Of a stretch of 64,000 nucleotides of DNA, positions 18,737-28,921 are shown piece by piece. The notes beneath the pieces are model-generated. The model made no database searches. It saw only the letters and a program-made list of their open reading frames with translations, and was not told where the DNA came from. The translations under genes were made by a program, and so were the position numbers. This stretch comes from an uncultured Flavobacteriaceae bacterium (GTDB lineage: Bacteria > Bacteroidota > Bacteroidia > Flavobacteriales > Flavobacteriaceae). Every line of letters begins with the position of its first letter. Position 1 is the stretch's first letter. Where the stretch lies: contig CANMFQ010000003.1 in assembly GCA_947497145.1 (NCBI GenBank), forward strand, positions 186,001 to 250,000. The letters run 5' to 3'.

Positions 18737-21631
18737 TTATTTAGACTTCAACTTTTTCTTTACAGCTACTTCTTGAAAGGCTTCAACAATATCTAATTCT
18801 CTAATATCATTGTAGTTTTTAATTTGCAGACCACAATCATAGCCTTTTGACACCTCTTTAGCATCATCCTTAAAGCGCTTTAACGAAGCTAACTCTCCAG
18901 TATAAATCACCACACCATCTCTAATTAATCGTATGTTTGAATTTCTAAAGATTTTACCATTAGTCACCATACAACCTGCAATAGTACCCACTTTTGATAT
19001 TTTGAATGTTTCGCGAATCTCAGCAGTACCCGTAATTTCTTCTTTCATCTCTGGAGAAAGCATTCCCTCCATCGCATCTTTCAAGTCGTTGATAGCATCA
19101 TAAATAATTGAATACATTCTGATATCAATTTCTTCTTTATCTGCTACTTGTCTTGCATTACCCATTGGTCGAACATTGAACCCAATAATAATCGCATCAG
19201 ATGCAGAAGCCAACAACACATCAGACTCCGTAATAGGTCCAACTGCTTTATGAATAATGTTAACTTGAATCTCATCAGTAGACAATTTTTGGAACGAATC
19301 AGTCAAGGCTTCCACAGAACCATCAACATCACCTTTTAAGATAATATTCAATTCTTTAAAGTCACCCAAAGCAATACGTCTTCCAATTTCATCAAGTGTA
19401 ATATGACGTTGCGTTCTTACCGACTGCTCACGTTGCAACTGCGATCTTCTTGTCGCGATCTGCTTCGCTTCTCTTTCATCTTCAAGTACATTAAACTTAT
19501 CACCAGCTTGTGGAGCTCCATCCAATCCTAAGATAGAAATAGGCGTTGACGGACCAACTTCTTTAACAATTTTGCCTCGCTCATCTTGCATAGCTTTTAC
19601 CTTACCACTGCAAGTACCCGCAAGCACATAATCACCAATTTTCAAAGTACCAGCCTGTACTAAAATAGTCGAAACGTACCCTTTTCCTTTATCTAAAAAC
19701 GCTTCAACTACAGTACCAGAAGCCAATTTATTTGGATTTGCTTTTAACTCTAAAAGCTCTGCTTCAAGCAATACTTTCTCAAGCAATTCCTTAACTCCCT
19801 CACCTGTTTTTGCTGAAATATCATGTGATTGAATTTTTCCACCCCAATCTTCAACAAGCAAATTCATTTGTGATAAGCCCTCTTTAATCTTATCAGGGTT
19901 TGCAGTAGGTCTATCTATTTTATTGATTGCAAAAACAATAGGAACACCAGCTGCCTGAGCATGACTAATAGCCTCTTTTGTTTGTGGCATGATACTATCA
20001 TCTGCCGCAATTACAATAATCGCAATATCAGTAACCTGAGCTCCACGTGCACGCATGGCGGTAAACGCCTCGTGACCAGGAGTATCTAAAAATGATATTT
20101 TTTGACCATCAGGAAGTGTAACTGCATAAGCACCAATGTGCTGTGTAATACCACCACTCTCACCAGCGATTACATTTTCTTCTCTAATATAATCAAGCAA
20201 CGATGTTTTACCATGATCAACATGCCCCATAACAGTGACAATAGGTGCTCTTGGCTTTAAATCTTCTGGTGCATCTTCCTCATCTTGAATACTTTCTTCA
20301 ATATCTGCTGTTACAAATTCAACTTCATAACCAAACTCATCTGCAACAATTGATAATGTCTCAGCATCTAAACGCTGATTCATTGTCACCATAATACCTA
20401 AAGACATACAAGCCGAGATAACTTCGGTTGTAGAAACATCCATCATGGTAGCCATTTCACTTGCGGTAACAAACTCAGTTACTTTTAGTGTTTTGCTCGC
20501 AATTTCTTGCAACTCCATATCAACTTCTGTTTGTTGACGGTGTTGATCTCTTTTATCACGACGATATTTTGCTCCTTTTCCTTTTTTCGATTTCCCTTGA
20601 AGCTTTTCAAGTGTTTCACGCACTTGCTTTTGAACATCTGCTTCTGTAGGCTCTACTTTTGGCGCTCCAAAACGTTGACCGCCTTTTCTTGCTCCACCAC
20701 CAGCTCTTGAACCAGGTCCTCTTTGTCCTGCACCACCTCTTTGGGCATTACCGCCTCTTTGTGCTGTTCCTCTTTGGGTATTCCCTCCAGGCTTATTGCT
20801 AACAATACGCCTTCTTTTTCTTTTTTCAGCGCCACCAGAAGGTTTTGAATCTTCTTTTTTCTTTTTCGGTTTATTAAATTGTGAGAGATCTATTTTATCT
20901 CCCATAATTTTTGGCCCTGTAAGCTTTTTATATTTTGTTTCTATTTTTTCCTCTACAGGAGGCGCTCCTTCTACTGGGGTAGCAGGTTTAGTAGATGCAA
21001 CATTTGTTTTTTCGGTTTCCGTTTTCACTGCCTCCGTTTTCACCTCTTTAGGTTTAACAGCCTCCGTTTTAACCGGCTTAGCAACAGGGACATCAGCAGC
21101 AGGAACATCTTTAGGTGTCTGCTCTTTTTCAACAACCTTTGCAACTTCTTCAACAACTTCCTTCTCCTTAGCGACAACCTTAACCGCTTCTTTTTCTGGC
21201 GCTTTTTCTACAGGTTTCTCTACAGTTTTAGGCTCCTCTACAACTTTACTTACTTCCTTTTTCTTTGGATTAAGATCTATCTTACCCACAGTTTTAGGCC
21301 CAGTAAGCTGTGCTTTGGCTTTTATCACCTCAGAAGCAGCAGCTCTTTTCTCACGCGCCAACCTTCGCTCCTCTTGTTCTTGCTCCAGCTGAAGACGTAT
21401 CGCCTCTTTTTCCTTTCTCTTTTCTTCTCCAACTTCCTGAGAAGCAACTTTTTTACTCATATCAGTCTGGAACTCATCCAACAAAACCTGATACACCTCT
21501 TGAGAAATCTTGGTAGTGGGACGCGCTTCTATCTCATGACCTTTAGACTGTAGACAATCTACCGCCCGGTCTAATGAAATATTAAGTTCTCTCAGAACTT
21601 TATTAAGCCTTATTGTTGCATTTTCTGCCAT
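18737..21631 (-). CDS. infB: translation initiation factor IF-2
   Basis: GTPase that brings initiator tRNA to the ribosome. The 964-residue protein has an N-terminal IF2 domain ([20 protein letters not shown]), a long Lys/Glu/Pro/Thr/Val-rich linker (residues ~70-270), a Gly/Arg-rich basic stretch (~270-330), a second IF2N region ([18 protein letters not shown]) and the GTPase domain from ~460: [20 protein letters not shown] and NKID. The usual domains II to IV follow, with the C-terminal end [23 protein letters not shown]. It is last in rimP-nusA-infB, 54 bp after nusA. Confidence 0.97.
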   Translation of the reverse strand: MAENATIRLNKVLRELNISLDRAVDCLQSKGHEIEARPTTKISQEVYQVLLDEFQTDMSKKVASQEVGEEKRKEKEAIRLQLEQEQEERRLAREKRAAASEVIKAKAQLTGPKTVGKIDLNPKKKEVSKVVEEPKTVEKPVEKAPEKEAVKVVAKEKEVVEEVAKVVEKEQTPKDVPAADVPVAKPVKTEAVKPKEVKTEAVKTETEKTNVASTKPATPVEGAPPVEEKIETKYKKLTGPKIMGDKIDLSQFNKPKKKKEDSKPSGGAEKRKRRRIVSNKPGGNTQRGTAQRGGNAQRGGAGQRGPGSRAGGGARKGGQRFGAPKVEPTEADVQKQVRETLEKLQGKSKKGKGAKYRRDKRDQHRQQTEVDMELQEIASKTLKVTEFVTASEMATMMDVSTTEVISACMSLGIMVTMNQRLDAETLSIVADEFGYEVEFVTADIEESIQDEEDAPEDLKPRAPIVTVMGHVDHGKTSLLDYIREENVIAGESGGITQHIGAYAVTLPDGQKISFLDTPGHEAFTAMRARGAQVTDIAIIVIAADDSIMPQTKEAISHAQAAGVPIVFAINKIDRPTANPDKIKEGLSQMNLLVEDWGGKIQSHDISAKTGEGVKELLEKVLLEAELLELKANPNKLASGTVVEAFLDKGKGYVSTILVQAGTLKIGDYVLAGTCSGKVKAMQDERGKIVKEVGPSTPISILGLDGAPQAGDKFNVLEDEREAKQIATRRSQLQREQSVRTQRHITLDEIGRRIALGDFKELNIILKGDVDGSVEALTDSFQKLSTDEIQVNIIHKAVGPITESDVLLASASDAIIIGFNVRPMGNARQVADKEEIDIRMYSIIYDAINDLKDAMEGMLSPEMKEEITGTAEIRETFKISKVGTIAGCMVTNGKIFRNSNIRLIRDGVVIYTGELASLKRFKDDAKEVSKGYDCGLQIKNYNDIRELDIVEAFQEVAVKKKLKSK

Positions 21632-21685
21632 AAATACTGATTCCTATTCTTTAAAATCACTCTTTTGAACACCGCTAATATATAG

Positions 21686-22918
21686 CTATTCTTCTAATTC
21701 TGCTTTTAGTATGCGAACAACTTCTGTAATTGTCTCCTCTTCAAGATCTGTTCTCTTTACAAGGTCTGACACTTCTTGCTCTAATACACTTCTAGCTGTA
21801 TCCATACCAATTTTCTTGAATTCTTCAATAATCCAAGAATCGATTTCATCTGAAAATTCTGTTAACTCAACATCTTCTTCAACACCTTCACGGAACACAT
21901 CAATCTCATAACCAGTCAACTGACCTGCCAATCGAATATTATGCCCGCCTCTACCAATGGCTTTTGAAACCTCTTCTGGTTTCAAATATACTTGAGCCGT
22001 CATCTTTTCATCATTTAGCTTTACTGATGAAACTCTTGCCGGACTCAAAGCTCTTGTAACCAATAATTGTGGGTTGCTAGTCCAATTAATAACATCGATA
22101 TTTTCATTACCCAATTCACGAACAATACCATGAATACGAGATCCTTTCATACCCACACACGCACCCACAGGATCAATACGATCATCATATGAATCTACAG
22201 CTACCTTTGCCTTCTCTCCTGGAATTCGCACTGCTTTTTTAATGGTTATTAAACCATCAAAAACCTCAGGAATTTCTTGAAAAAACAACTGCTCCAAAAA
22301 CTTAGGAGAACTACGCGACATGATAATTGTAGGCTTACTACCCTTCAACTCTACACTTTCAATAACACCACGAACATTATCCCCTTTTCTAAAGAAATCT
22401 GAAGGTATTTGTCTATCCTTAGGAAGGATAATCTCATTGCCTTCATCATCCAATAAAATAATCGCTTTATGGCGGATATGATGAACTTCAGCGGTGTAAA
22501 TTTCGCCTTCTAAATTCTTAAACTGCTTATAAATCGTTGTATTATCGTGCTCGTGTATTTTTGAAATTAAGTTTTGACGCAATGCTAAAATTGCTCTTCT
22601 ACCTAAATCCATCAATTTTACTTCTTCAGATACATCTTCACCAACCTCAAAATCAGGCTCTATTTTTCGCGCTTCAGAAAGTGATATCTCTTCATTTGGC
22701 TCTTCAACCTCTCCATCTTCAACAACTACTCGATTTCGCCAAATCTCCAAATCCCCTTTATCAGGGTTAATGATAATATCAAAATTATCATCAGATCCAA
22801 ATTTCTTTTTTAAAGCATTTCGGAATACATCTTCCAAAATCGCCATCAATGTCACCCTATCAATGAACTTGTCATCTTTGAATTCTGAAAAAGATTCAAT
22901 TAGCGCAATATTTTCCAT
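21686..22918 (-). CDS. nusA: transcription termination/antitermination factor NusA
   Basis: RNA-polymerase-binding elongation factor. The 410-residue protein contains the N-terminal RNAP-binding domain (residues ~1-130), an S1 domain (~135-200, DNVRGVIESVELKG), and two KH domains with AVDSYDDRIDPVGACVGMKGSRI and YLKPEEVSKAIGRGGHNIRLA. It lacks the long C-terminal acidic repeats of the proteobacterial protein. It is 13 bp from rimP and 54 bp from infB. Confidence 0.97.
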   Translation of the reverse strand: MENIALIESFSEFKDDKFIDRVTLMAILEDVFRNALKKKFGSDDNFDIIINPDKGDLEIWRNRVVVEDGEVEEPNEEISLSEARKIEPDFEVGEDVSEEVKLMDLGRRAILALRQNLISKIHEHDNTTIYKQFKNLEGEIYTAEVHHIRHKAIILLDDEGNEIILPKDRQIPSDFFRKGDNVRGVIESVELKGSKPTIIMSRSSPKFLEQLFFQEIPEVFDGLITIKKAVRIPGEKAKVAVDSYDDRIDPVGACVGMKGSRIHGIVRELGNENIDVINWTSNPQLLVTRALSPARVSSVKLNDEKMTAQVYLKPEEVSKAIGRGGHNIRLAGQLTGYEIDVFREGVEEDVELTEFSDEIDSWIIEEFKKIGMDTARSVLEQEVSDLVKRTDLEEETITEVVRILKAELEE

Positions 22919-22931
22919 TAGTCTATTACTA

Positions 22932-23393
22932 TTAAAATTTTAATATAACTTTTGCTTCCTGTATGTCAGCAAAATTGATTTCTTTTTTCTTTTGAACAGT
23001 AACTTTGCCTTTTCCTATCGGTTTTGGCTCTCTTGCCTTCCACTCTAAAACAATACCATCAGTTGTTGTAGCTGTAAGATTACCCTCAATAACATCTCCA
23101 TTAGTTTTTACTGCTAGCTTTCTGCCAATATTTTTTTTGTATTGCCTAGGCAAAATCATGGGAGAAGCTGCACCAGCTGAAGCTACTTCTAAAGAAAAAT
23201 CTTCTTCCTCACGGTCTAAATTATGTTCAATAGCACGACTTATTTTCATACAGTCTTGAACTGTAACACCATCATCGCCGTCTAAAACCACTCTTATTTT
23301 GTTGTCTGTTGTAATTGAAAAATCAATTAAAAACAGCTTTCCATCTTCTTCTAAAGCATCGCTTAAAAGTGCCTGGACTTTATCCTTAAACAT
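22932..23393 (-). CDS. rimP: ribosome maturation factor RimP
   Basis: Assists assembly of the 30S ribosomal subunit. The 153-residue protein has the family length and motifs: GDDGVTVQDCMKISRAIEHNLD, followed by FSLEVASAGAASPMILPRQYKKNIGRKL, where a typical RimP has SPG near the centre. It is the first gene of the rimP-nusA-infB operon, an order shared with most bacteria. Its leader carries a hairpin with a T-run just before the start codon. Confidence 0.95.
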   Translation of the reverse strand: MFKDKVQALLSDALEEDGKLFLIDFSITTDNKIRVVLDGDDGVTVQDCMKISRAIEHNLDREEEDFSLEVASAGAASPMILPRQYKKNIGRKLAVKTNGDVIEGNLTATTTDGIVLEWKAREPKPIGKGKVTVQKKKEINFADIQEAKVILKF

Positions 23394-23403
23394 AATATCA
23401 AGA

Positions 23404-23431
23404 AATAAAAAAGAGGACTAAATGTCCCCTC
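23404..23431 (-). promoter_or_regulatory. hairpin plus T-run in the rimP-nusA-infB leader (possible attenuator)
   Basis: Minus-strand hairpin: GAGGGGAC (23431-23424), loop ATTTA, GTCCTC (23418-23413), directly followed by TTTTTTAT. It lies between the promoter at 23462-23491 and the rimP ATG at 23393, so it would act inside the leader rather than at the end of a gene. Confidence 0.5.
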
Positions 23432-23461
23432 ATGAATAAAAATTCTATCCTTTCAGTGGTG

Positions 23462-23491
23462 CAAATATACATATATTTTTGTTTATCACAA
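23462..23491 (-). promoter_or_regulatory. promoter of the rimP-nusA-infB operon
   Basis: On the minus strand TTG (23491-23489), 19-nt spacer and TATATTTG (23469-23462), a full consensus match. Transcription would start near 23455, giving a leader of about 60 nt that contains the hairpin described separately. Confidence 0.7.
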
Positions 23492-24089
23492 CACTATATT
23501 TACGAACGAGGGTTGACGTCACCTACCTTGCTAGCAAAATGATGCTTTCAATTGGCATATTCAACGCTAAAAAAATATCTCTTGAGCTCTATTATTTTGT
23601 TTACAAAACCCAGCTTAATTTTAGAAGACATGTCTAAATTAGAAATAAAAAAACTACCATCAAAATCGAATATTTACTTTACATTCATCACAATTCCGTT
23701 TTAGCATCTTCAACAACAATATAAACTATTAAACCACAGTAAAATACACACGCAACACCACGCCATTATCGACTACTATTAAAAACACAATGCAGTAGTA
23801 AATTTTTAAGCAAGAATAGATTTTCGCGAAATATAGCAGACTAAAAACCAACAAACAGTGTCCAAGGCTACAGTCATGCTCTCAAAAAAACAGTTTTCAT
23901 TTCGAGGCAAGCCCTGAACTATTACACCATGTGCTAGCTTATCAATTACCAAAAAAACGCAACAAGGTGATTAAAACATTCTCAACTTCGTTTTAAAAAA
24001 GTAGTATTATAACCATAAAACCCCTTAAATTAGACGCAAAATAAACGCAGTAATTATTTTGCTGTTTCAAAACCTAAATCAATACTACA
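23492..24089. other. gene-free AT-rich region
   Basis: About 600 bp between the rimP promoter and the antiporter gene. No ORF, RNA gene or repeat was recognised. It must contain the antiporter promoter, but no exact TAnnTTTG with a partner TTG is visible close to that start. Confidence 0.45.
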
Positions 24090-25478
24090 ATGGAAATTCT
24101 ATCTTCAAACAATCTGATTATAGGAGCATCAATAATCGTTATCTTATCTTTCTGGTTTAACGGAATTTCAAAGAAAACCAGCATCCCCTCAGTACTTATG
24201 CTCATTATTTTGGGCATTATTTTACAATACGCCTATCGTTTTTTTACTGGACATGAAGTTGATTTTGCAAGTGCACTGGCAACTCCTTTAGCCGTTTTAG
24301 GCACTGTTGGTTTAATTATGATTGTACTAGAAGCGGCATTAGAACTTGAACTAAAGCGCGAAAAACTGGTCCCTATTTTAAAATCAATGGCCATTGCTCT
24401 CATTGGTTTGGTAGCCTCAGCATGGGTTGCCGCTCTTATTTTATTCCAGTTCATTCCTGAAATGACGATGCAAGCTGCGTTAATCTATGCCACGCCCTTA
24501 TCTATTCTTTCTAGCGCCATCATTATTCCAAGCGTAGCAGGTCTTCAAGACCATAAAAAGGAGTTTCATATTTACGAAAGTACCTTTTCTGATATTATGG
24601 GTATTATGATGTTCTACTTTCTTGTGGGACAATTAAACCCCGAAGAAGGTGGTGGTGTAGTAGGTTTTGCAGGGAATTTTGTACTCACGCTCGTAATTGC
24701 TATTGTAGCCAGTTATGCCATCTTGCTCATTTTTCAGCAAATTAAAAGCCAAGCAAAATTGTTTTTACTGATAGCCGTATTACTGTTATTATATGCCGTA
24801 GGTAAAGCTTTTCATCTTTCAGCACTAATAATAATATTGATATTTGGTTTGGTAATTGCCAATGTAAAACTATTTTTCCCTGGTAAAATGCGCGTGTTTT
24901 TAGAAAAAAAGAAAATGGCGCAGATATATCATGAATTACATATTATCACCCTTGAAACCGCATTTGTTGTCCGTACCTTTTTCTTTGTCATCTTTGGCCT
25001 CACCATTGTCATAGGATCGTTATTTAATCTTAACGTGGCGATTATCAGTCTTTTAATCATCGCTTCTATCTATGCCATACGTTTTGTAATTCTACGCATA
25101 TTTATAGGAAAAGACATCTTACCACAATTATTTATTGCCCCAAGAGGATTGATTACAGTACTTCTTTTTTACGCCATCCCCGCTGAAGCTCAAGTTGCCA
25201 ACTTTGAATCAGGGATATTATTATTTGTAATTATTGGCACTAGTTTGATAATGACCTTTGCCATGATTAGAGACAAACAAAAAACAAACACCATACTTGA
25301 CGAAATTGACGAAGAGCTATTAGAAAGAAATGAGGCTGAAGACGATTTAAACGCTCAAAAAGAACAAGAAGAACAAGAAGAGCAAGAAGAAAGCTCAGAA
25401 ATACAAGAAAATGATGAAACGGATAGTGGCATTGCTATGAATAACACTTCACTTGACGACGAATTACCTAAAGAATGA
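24090..25478 (+). CDS. cation:proton antiporter (CPA family)
   Basis: Inner-membrane sodium or potassium/proton antiporter of the monovalent cation antiporter superfamily. The 462-residue protein has about 12 membrane helices over residues 1-390: the first ends in FWFNGISKKTSIPSVLMLIILG, and ATPLSILSSAIIIPS corresponds to the discontinuous helix region. Residues ~400-462 form a cytoplasmic tail very rich in Glu and Gln (repeats of EQEEQEEQEE). No TrkA-N/RCK domain is attached, so it is more like NhaP than KefB. The exported ion cannot be decided. It is monocistronic. Confidence 0.85.
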   Translation: MEILSSNNLIIGASIIVILSFWFNGISKKTSIPSVLMLIILGIILQYAYRFFTGHEVDFASALATPLAVLGTVGLIMIVLEAALELELKREKLVPILKSMAIALIGLVASAWVAALILFQFIPEMTMQAALIYATPLSILSSAIIIPSVAGLQDHKKEFHIYESTFSDIMGIMMFYFLVGQLNPEEGGGVVGFAGNFVLTLVIAIVASYAILLIFQQIKSQAKLFLLIAVLLLLYAVGKAFHLSALIIILIFGLVIANVKLFFPGKMRVFLEKKKMAQIYHELHIITLETAFVVRTFFFVIFGLTIVIGSLFNLNVAIISLLIIASIYAIRFVILRIFIGKDILPQLFIAPRGLITVLLFYAIPAEAQVANFESGILLFVIIGTSLIMTFAMIRDKQKTNTILDEIDEELLERNEAEDDLNAQKEQEEQEEQEESSEIQENDETDSGIAMNNTSLDDELPKE

Positions 25479-25587
25479 CACGATGCACATGATTTGAATT
25501 CTCGCCAAACGCATTTAATACAAGGGCTGCAAAGGAAAATACAACTATGCGAAGCATAAAATTAAAGTTGCAATTCTAAATCTTTGC

Positions 25588-25615
25588 TTGTATTAAAAAA
25601 CCTTTCCTATATTTG
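25588..25615 (+). promoter_or_regulatory. promoter of a short intergenic transcript
   Basis: TTG (25588-25590), 17-nt spacer, TATATTTG (25608-25615): full match to the Bacteroidetes promoter pattern with no protein-coding gene downstream on this strand. Confidence 0.65.
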
Positions 25616-25620
25616 CAACG

Positions 25621-25693
25621 TTGTGTTGTGACCCAAAACCTAAAACTAGGTTAGGGCCAATGAAAGGCTTTCCAAATTGGGAGGCTTTTTTTA
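25621..25693 (+). ncRNA. putative small RNA of about 73 nt
   Basis: Starts just after a full-consensus promoter and ends at an intrinsic terminator. It could fold into two hairpins: CCC-AA-AACCTA / TAGGTT-A-GGG around an AAAC loop (about 25632-25656), and the terminator GCTTTCC / GGGAGGC followed by T7. No reading frame of useful length is present. The next gene, hutG, is convergent, so the transcript is not a gene leader. I do not recognise the family; Flavobacteria-specific Rfam families are an obvious comparison. The boundaries are inferred from promoter and terminator positions. Confidence 0.5.
25664..25692 (+). terminator. intrinsic terminator of the small transcript
   Basis: Stem GCTTTCC / GGGAGGC (two G-T pairs), loop AAATT, followed by TTTTTTT. 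Only the plus strand has the T-run, so it serves plus-strand transcription, possibly also read-through from the antiporter. Confidence 0.75.
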
Positions 25694-25710
25694 TGGGAAT
25701 TTGTTTCACG

Positions 25711-26652
25711 CTAACACCTGTGCGCAAGAAAATGAATTAAGGAAGCTGCCAATTTTGAGGTATGATTATCTATATCATAAACAGGGTTCATCTCTGCAAT
25801 ATCTAAACTGATTAACTTTTTTGAAGCTATAATAACTTCCAAAGCCTTTACTACAATATCTGGCGAAAAACCCATAGGAGAAGGAGCACTTACCCCTGGC
25901 GCATATGCCGATGAAAAGCCATCTAAATCAATGGTAGTATACACATAGTCTACGTTAGCAAGAAAACTTAAGAGCTGCTCAACCATATTTTTAGTATGTT
26001 CCATTGCAAATTGCCTGTTTTCAACATAAACAACACCTAGGCTACGAGCGGTTTCAAAAAGTACCTTATCATTAGCGTCTTTACGAATACCCAAACAGCA
26101 ATACTTAAAATCTCTAGACTGCTGTTTACAATCTTGCGCAATTTGAAAAAAAGGAGTCCCTGAATTATTTCCATTTTCATTGGAACGCAAATCAAAATGC
26201 GCATCAAAATTGATAATTCCAATAGTTTTATTTTCTGGCAGGAAGTTTTTGATTCCATTGTAGTGACCGTAGGCAATATCATGTCCACCTCCCAAGAGTA
26301 TAGGGAAAGCGTTTTTTGCAAGCAATTGAGTCACTTTCTTTGCAAGTACAGTTTGCGAATGCTCCATATCACCATCTAAGCACTGCACATTACCCATATC
26401 ATAAAAATGCGTGTCCACGCTTAGATGATTAGGCATTTTACCCAGTTGCTTTCTAATAGCGTCTGCCCCATTAACCGCCCCTACTCTACCTTGATTTCTC
26501 AGTACACCTTCATCATTAGCGTACCCCAATACCGCAATGGCCTTATCAAAATCTGTCACCTCATCTACACAGCTTACTTTTTCATGCATGTACAATTGCT
26601 GGCCTGAGGCTCTACCTGTCCAAATTTCTGGTTTTGCTTTTTCTATTGCCAT
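25711..26652 (-). CDS. hutG: formimidoylglutamase
   Basis: Last step of the hut pathway: N-formimidoyl-glutamate + H2O to glutamate + formamide. The 313-residue protein belongs to the arginase/ureohydrolase family with the manganese-binding motifs GGGHDIAYGH, INFDAHFDLR and TIDLDGFSSAYAPGVSAPSPMG, and a late SLDIAEMNPVYD segment. It is last in the hut cluster, 68 bp after hutU. Identification as HutG rather than arginase or agmatinase rests on its location with hutU, hutI and hutH. Confidence 0.92.
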   Translation of the reverse strand: MAIEKAKPEIWTGRASGQQLYMHEKVSCVDEVTDFDKAIAVLGYANDEGVLRNQGRVGAVNGADAIRKQLGKMPNHLSVDTHFYDMGNVQCLDGDMEHSQTVLAKKVTQLLAKNAFPILLGGGHDIAYGHYNGIKNFLPENKTIGIINFDAHFDLRSNENGNNSGTPFFQIAQDCKQQSRDFKYCCLGIRKDANDKVLFETARSLGVVYVENRQFAMEHTKNMVEQLLSFLANVDYVYTTIDLDGFSSAYAPGVSAPSPMGFSPDIVVKALEVIIASKKLISLDIAEMNPVYDIDNHTSKLAASLIHFLAHRC

Positions 26653-26720
26653 AATGTTAACTTATTTCTGAATAAAAAGTAATACCCTCCTGTCGTTTTT
26701 AAATAGCGATAGGGTAGCCA

Positions 26721-28721
26721 TCAAAACAAATCGTCTAACAATTCATCTTCAACCATACTAGGCAGCGTTACTTGAAGTTCAGGTGTTCTTTCCATTTCAC
26801 GTTTGATAGCAAATAGCGCTTCTTTATTTCTTGCCCAACTACGTCGAGAAATACCATTATTAACATCGTAAAAAAGCATGTTTTTGAGACGCCTATCAGC
26901 CGCTGCTGAACCATCGAGCACCATACCAAACCCACCATTAATAACCTCTCCCCATCCAACGCCACCGCCGTTATGAATAGAAACCCAAGTAGCACCTCTA
27001 AAGCTGTCGCCTATGACATTATGAATAGCCATATCAGCAGTGAACTTACTCCCATCATAAATATTACTCGTTTCTCTAAAAGGAGAATCAGTACCACTCA
27101 CATCATGATGGTCTCTTCCCAACACCACCGGAGCCGATATATCACCACTACGCACAGCTTTATTAAAGGCTGCTGCAATTTTACTACGCCCTTCGGCATC
27201 GGCATATAAAATTCGTGCCTGTGACCCCACCACTAGCTTATTTTTTTCAGCTTCTTTAATCCACGTGATATTATCTTGCATTTGCTGCTGAATTTCTTGC
27301 GGAGCTGTACTTTTTATTTCCTCCATTACCGCACAAGCGATAGCGTCAGTTTTTTGCAAATCTTGAGGTTTACCAGAAGTACACACCCACCTAAAAGGAC
27401 CAAAACCATAATCAAAACACATAGGCCCTAAAATATCTTGAACATAAGAGGGGTATTTAAAATCTATATTATTTGCAGCCATAACAGCCGCCCCTGCGCG
27501 TGACGCTTCTAATAAAAAAGCATTACCATAATCAAAGAAATAAGTACCCTTTGCTGTATGTTTATTGATAGCAGCAGCATGTCGCTTTAATGATTCTTGC
27601 ACCTTTTTCTTAAACGCCTCTGGGTTTTCACTCATCATTGCATTAGCTTCTTCAAACCCCAATCCAACAGGGTAATACCCACCTGCCCACGGGTTGTGCA
27701 AAGAGGTTTGATCAGACCCTAAATGAATAAAAATATCCTCCGCGTCAAAGCGTTCCCAAACATCCACTACATTACCTATAAATGCCAAAGAAACCACCTC
27801 TTTACCAGTAATGGCTAATTTGGCACGGTTTACCAATCCATCCAAATCATCCCACAATTCATCTACCCAACCTTGGTCATGTCTCTTTTTTGCTGCCACA
27901 GCATTTACCTCAGCACAAATGGTAATACAACCAGCAATATTCCCCGCTTTGGGTTGCGCACCGCTCATACCCCCTAAGCCTGCAGTAAGAAATATTTTTC
28001 CTGCTGGATTTTCACCAGCTATCAAAACCTTTCTAAAAGCATTCATCACCGTGATAGCCGTACCATGTACAATACCTTGCGGACCTATATACATATATGA
28101 ACCAGCTGTCATTTGCCCGTATTGAGTAACACCTAGGGCATTGTATTTCTCCCAATCATCTGGTTTTGAATAATTAGAAATCATCATACCATTAGTAACG
28201 ACCACTCTAGGCGCCTCTTTTGACGAAGGAAACAAGCCCATAGGATGCCCAGAATACATATGCAAGGTTTGTTCTTCAGTCATTTGTGCCAAGTATTGCA
28301 TCGTTAACACGTACTGCGCCCAATTTTGAAATACTGCACCATTACCGCCATAGGTAATCAATTCTTCAGGATGCTGTGCCACTGCTGGATCCAAATTATT
28401 TTGAATCATTAGCATAATAGCCGCAGCTTGAGGCGTTTTTGCAGGATATGCTCCAATAGGTCTTGCATACATATCATAATCAGGCTTAAACCTATACATA
28501 TATATGCGACCAAAAGCTTTTAGTTCATCAGCAAATTCTTTAGCCAATTCACTATGCCAATCTTTAGGAAAATAGCGCAATGCATTACGAAGGGCAAGTT
28601 TTTTTTCATCCGCAGACAAAATATCCTTTCGTTTGGGCGCATGACTCGCTGATTGATTATAGTCTTTTTTCGAAGGAAGGTGATTGGGGATACCTTGAAG
28701 TATTTGCGCTTTAAAATCCAT
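26721..28721 (-). CDS. hutU: urocanate hydratase
   Basis: Converts urocanate to 4-imidazolone-5-propionate using tightly bound NAD+. At 666 residues it is the longer form; many bacterial urocanases have about 555. Diagnostic segments are ELITYGGNGAVFQNWAQYVL, SGHPMGLFPSS, FLTAGLGGMSGAQPKAG (nucleotide binding) and CFDYGFGPFRWVCTSGK with the conserved cysteine. It precedes hutG by 68 bp and follows hutI after a 200-bp gap, in which a -7-like TAATTTTG lies, so it may have its own promoter. Confidence 0.96.
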   Translation of the reverse strand: MDFKAQILQGIPNHLPSKKDYNQSASHAPKRKDILSADEKKLALRNALRYFPKDWHSELAKEFADELKAFGRIYMYRFKPDYDMYARPIGAYPAKTPQAAAIMLMIQNNLDPAVAQHPEELITYGGNGAVFQNWAQYVLTMQYLAQMTEEQTLHMYSGHPMGLFPSSKEAPRVVVTNGMMISNYSKPDDWEKYNALGVTQYGQMTAGSYMYIGPQGIVHGTAITVMNAFRKVLIAGENPAGKIFLTAGLGGMSGAQPKAGNIAGCITICAEVNAVAAKKRHDQGWVDELWDDLDGLVNRAKLAITGKEVVSLAFIGNVVDVWERFDAEDIFIHLGSDQTSLHNPWAGGYYPVGLGFEEANAMMSENPEAFKKKVQESLKRHAAAINKHTAKGTYFFDYGNAFLLEASRAGAAVMAANNIDFKYPSYVQDILGPMCFDYGFGPFRWVCTSGKPQDLQKTDAIACAVMEEIKSTAPQEIQQQMQDNITWIKEAEKNKLVVGSQARILYADAEGRSKIAAAFNKAVRSGDISAPVVLGRDHHDVSGTDSPFRETSNIYDGSKFTADMAIHNVIGDSFRGATWVSIHNGGGVGWGEVINGGFGMVLDGSAAADRRLKNMLFYDVNNGISRRSWARNKEALFAIKREMERTPELQVTLPSMVEDELLDDLF

Positions 28722-28845
28722 GGTGTTTCTTTTTTATTATAAACTCGCCTTGACTTTTTATTTGGAACCGAAAATAATGGCTTTTGTGTCGTAATAAATT
28801 CTTTTTATTTGTTGCGTGGTGCTAGCTACGGAACTCAAAAAATGG

Positions 28846-28853
28846 CAAAATTA
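28846..28853 (-). promoter_or_regulatory. possible internal promoter ahead of hutU-hutG (-7 element)
   Basis: TAATTTTG on the minus strand in the 200-bp hutI-hutU gap. The nearest upstream TTG is about 25 nt away, longer than usual, so this is only suggestive. Confidence 0.3.
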
Positions 28854-28921
28854 GGTTATCACATGTATAATTTGCAGGCAATAGAAAAAGTCAAGATTAG
28901 TTCTACAAACCTGCTCTATAT

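Noticed and set aside
20796-21392. A 198-codon plus-strand frame opposite infB
   Set aside because: It is the mirror of the low-complexity Lys/Glu/Val/Thr linker of IF-2, which gives long Ser/Thr/Phe-rich frames on the other strand.
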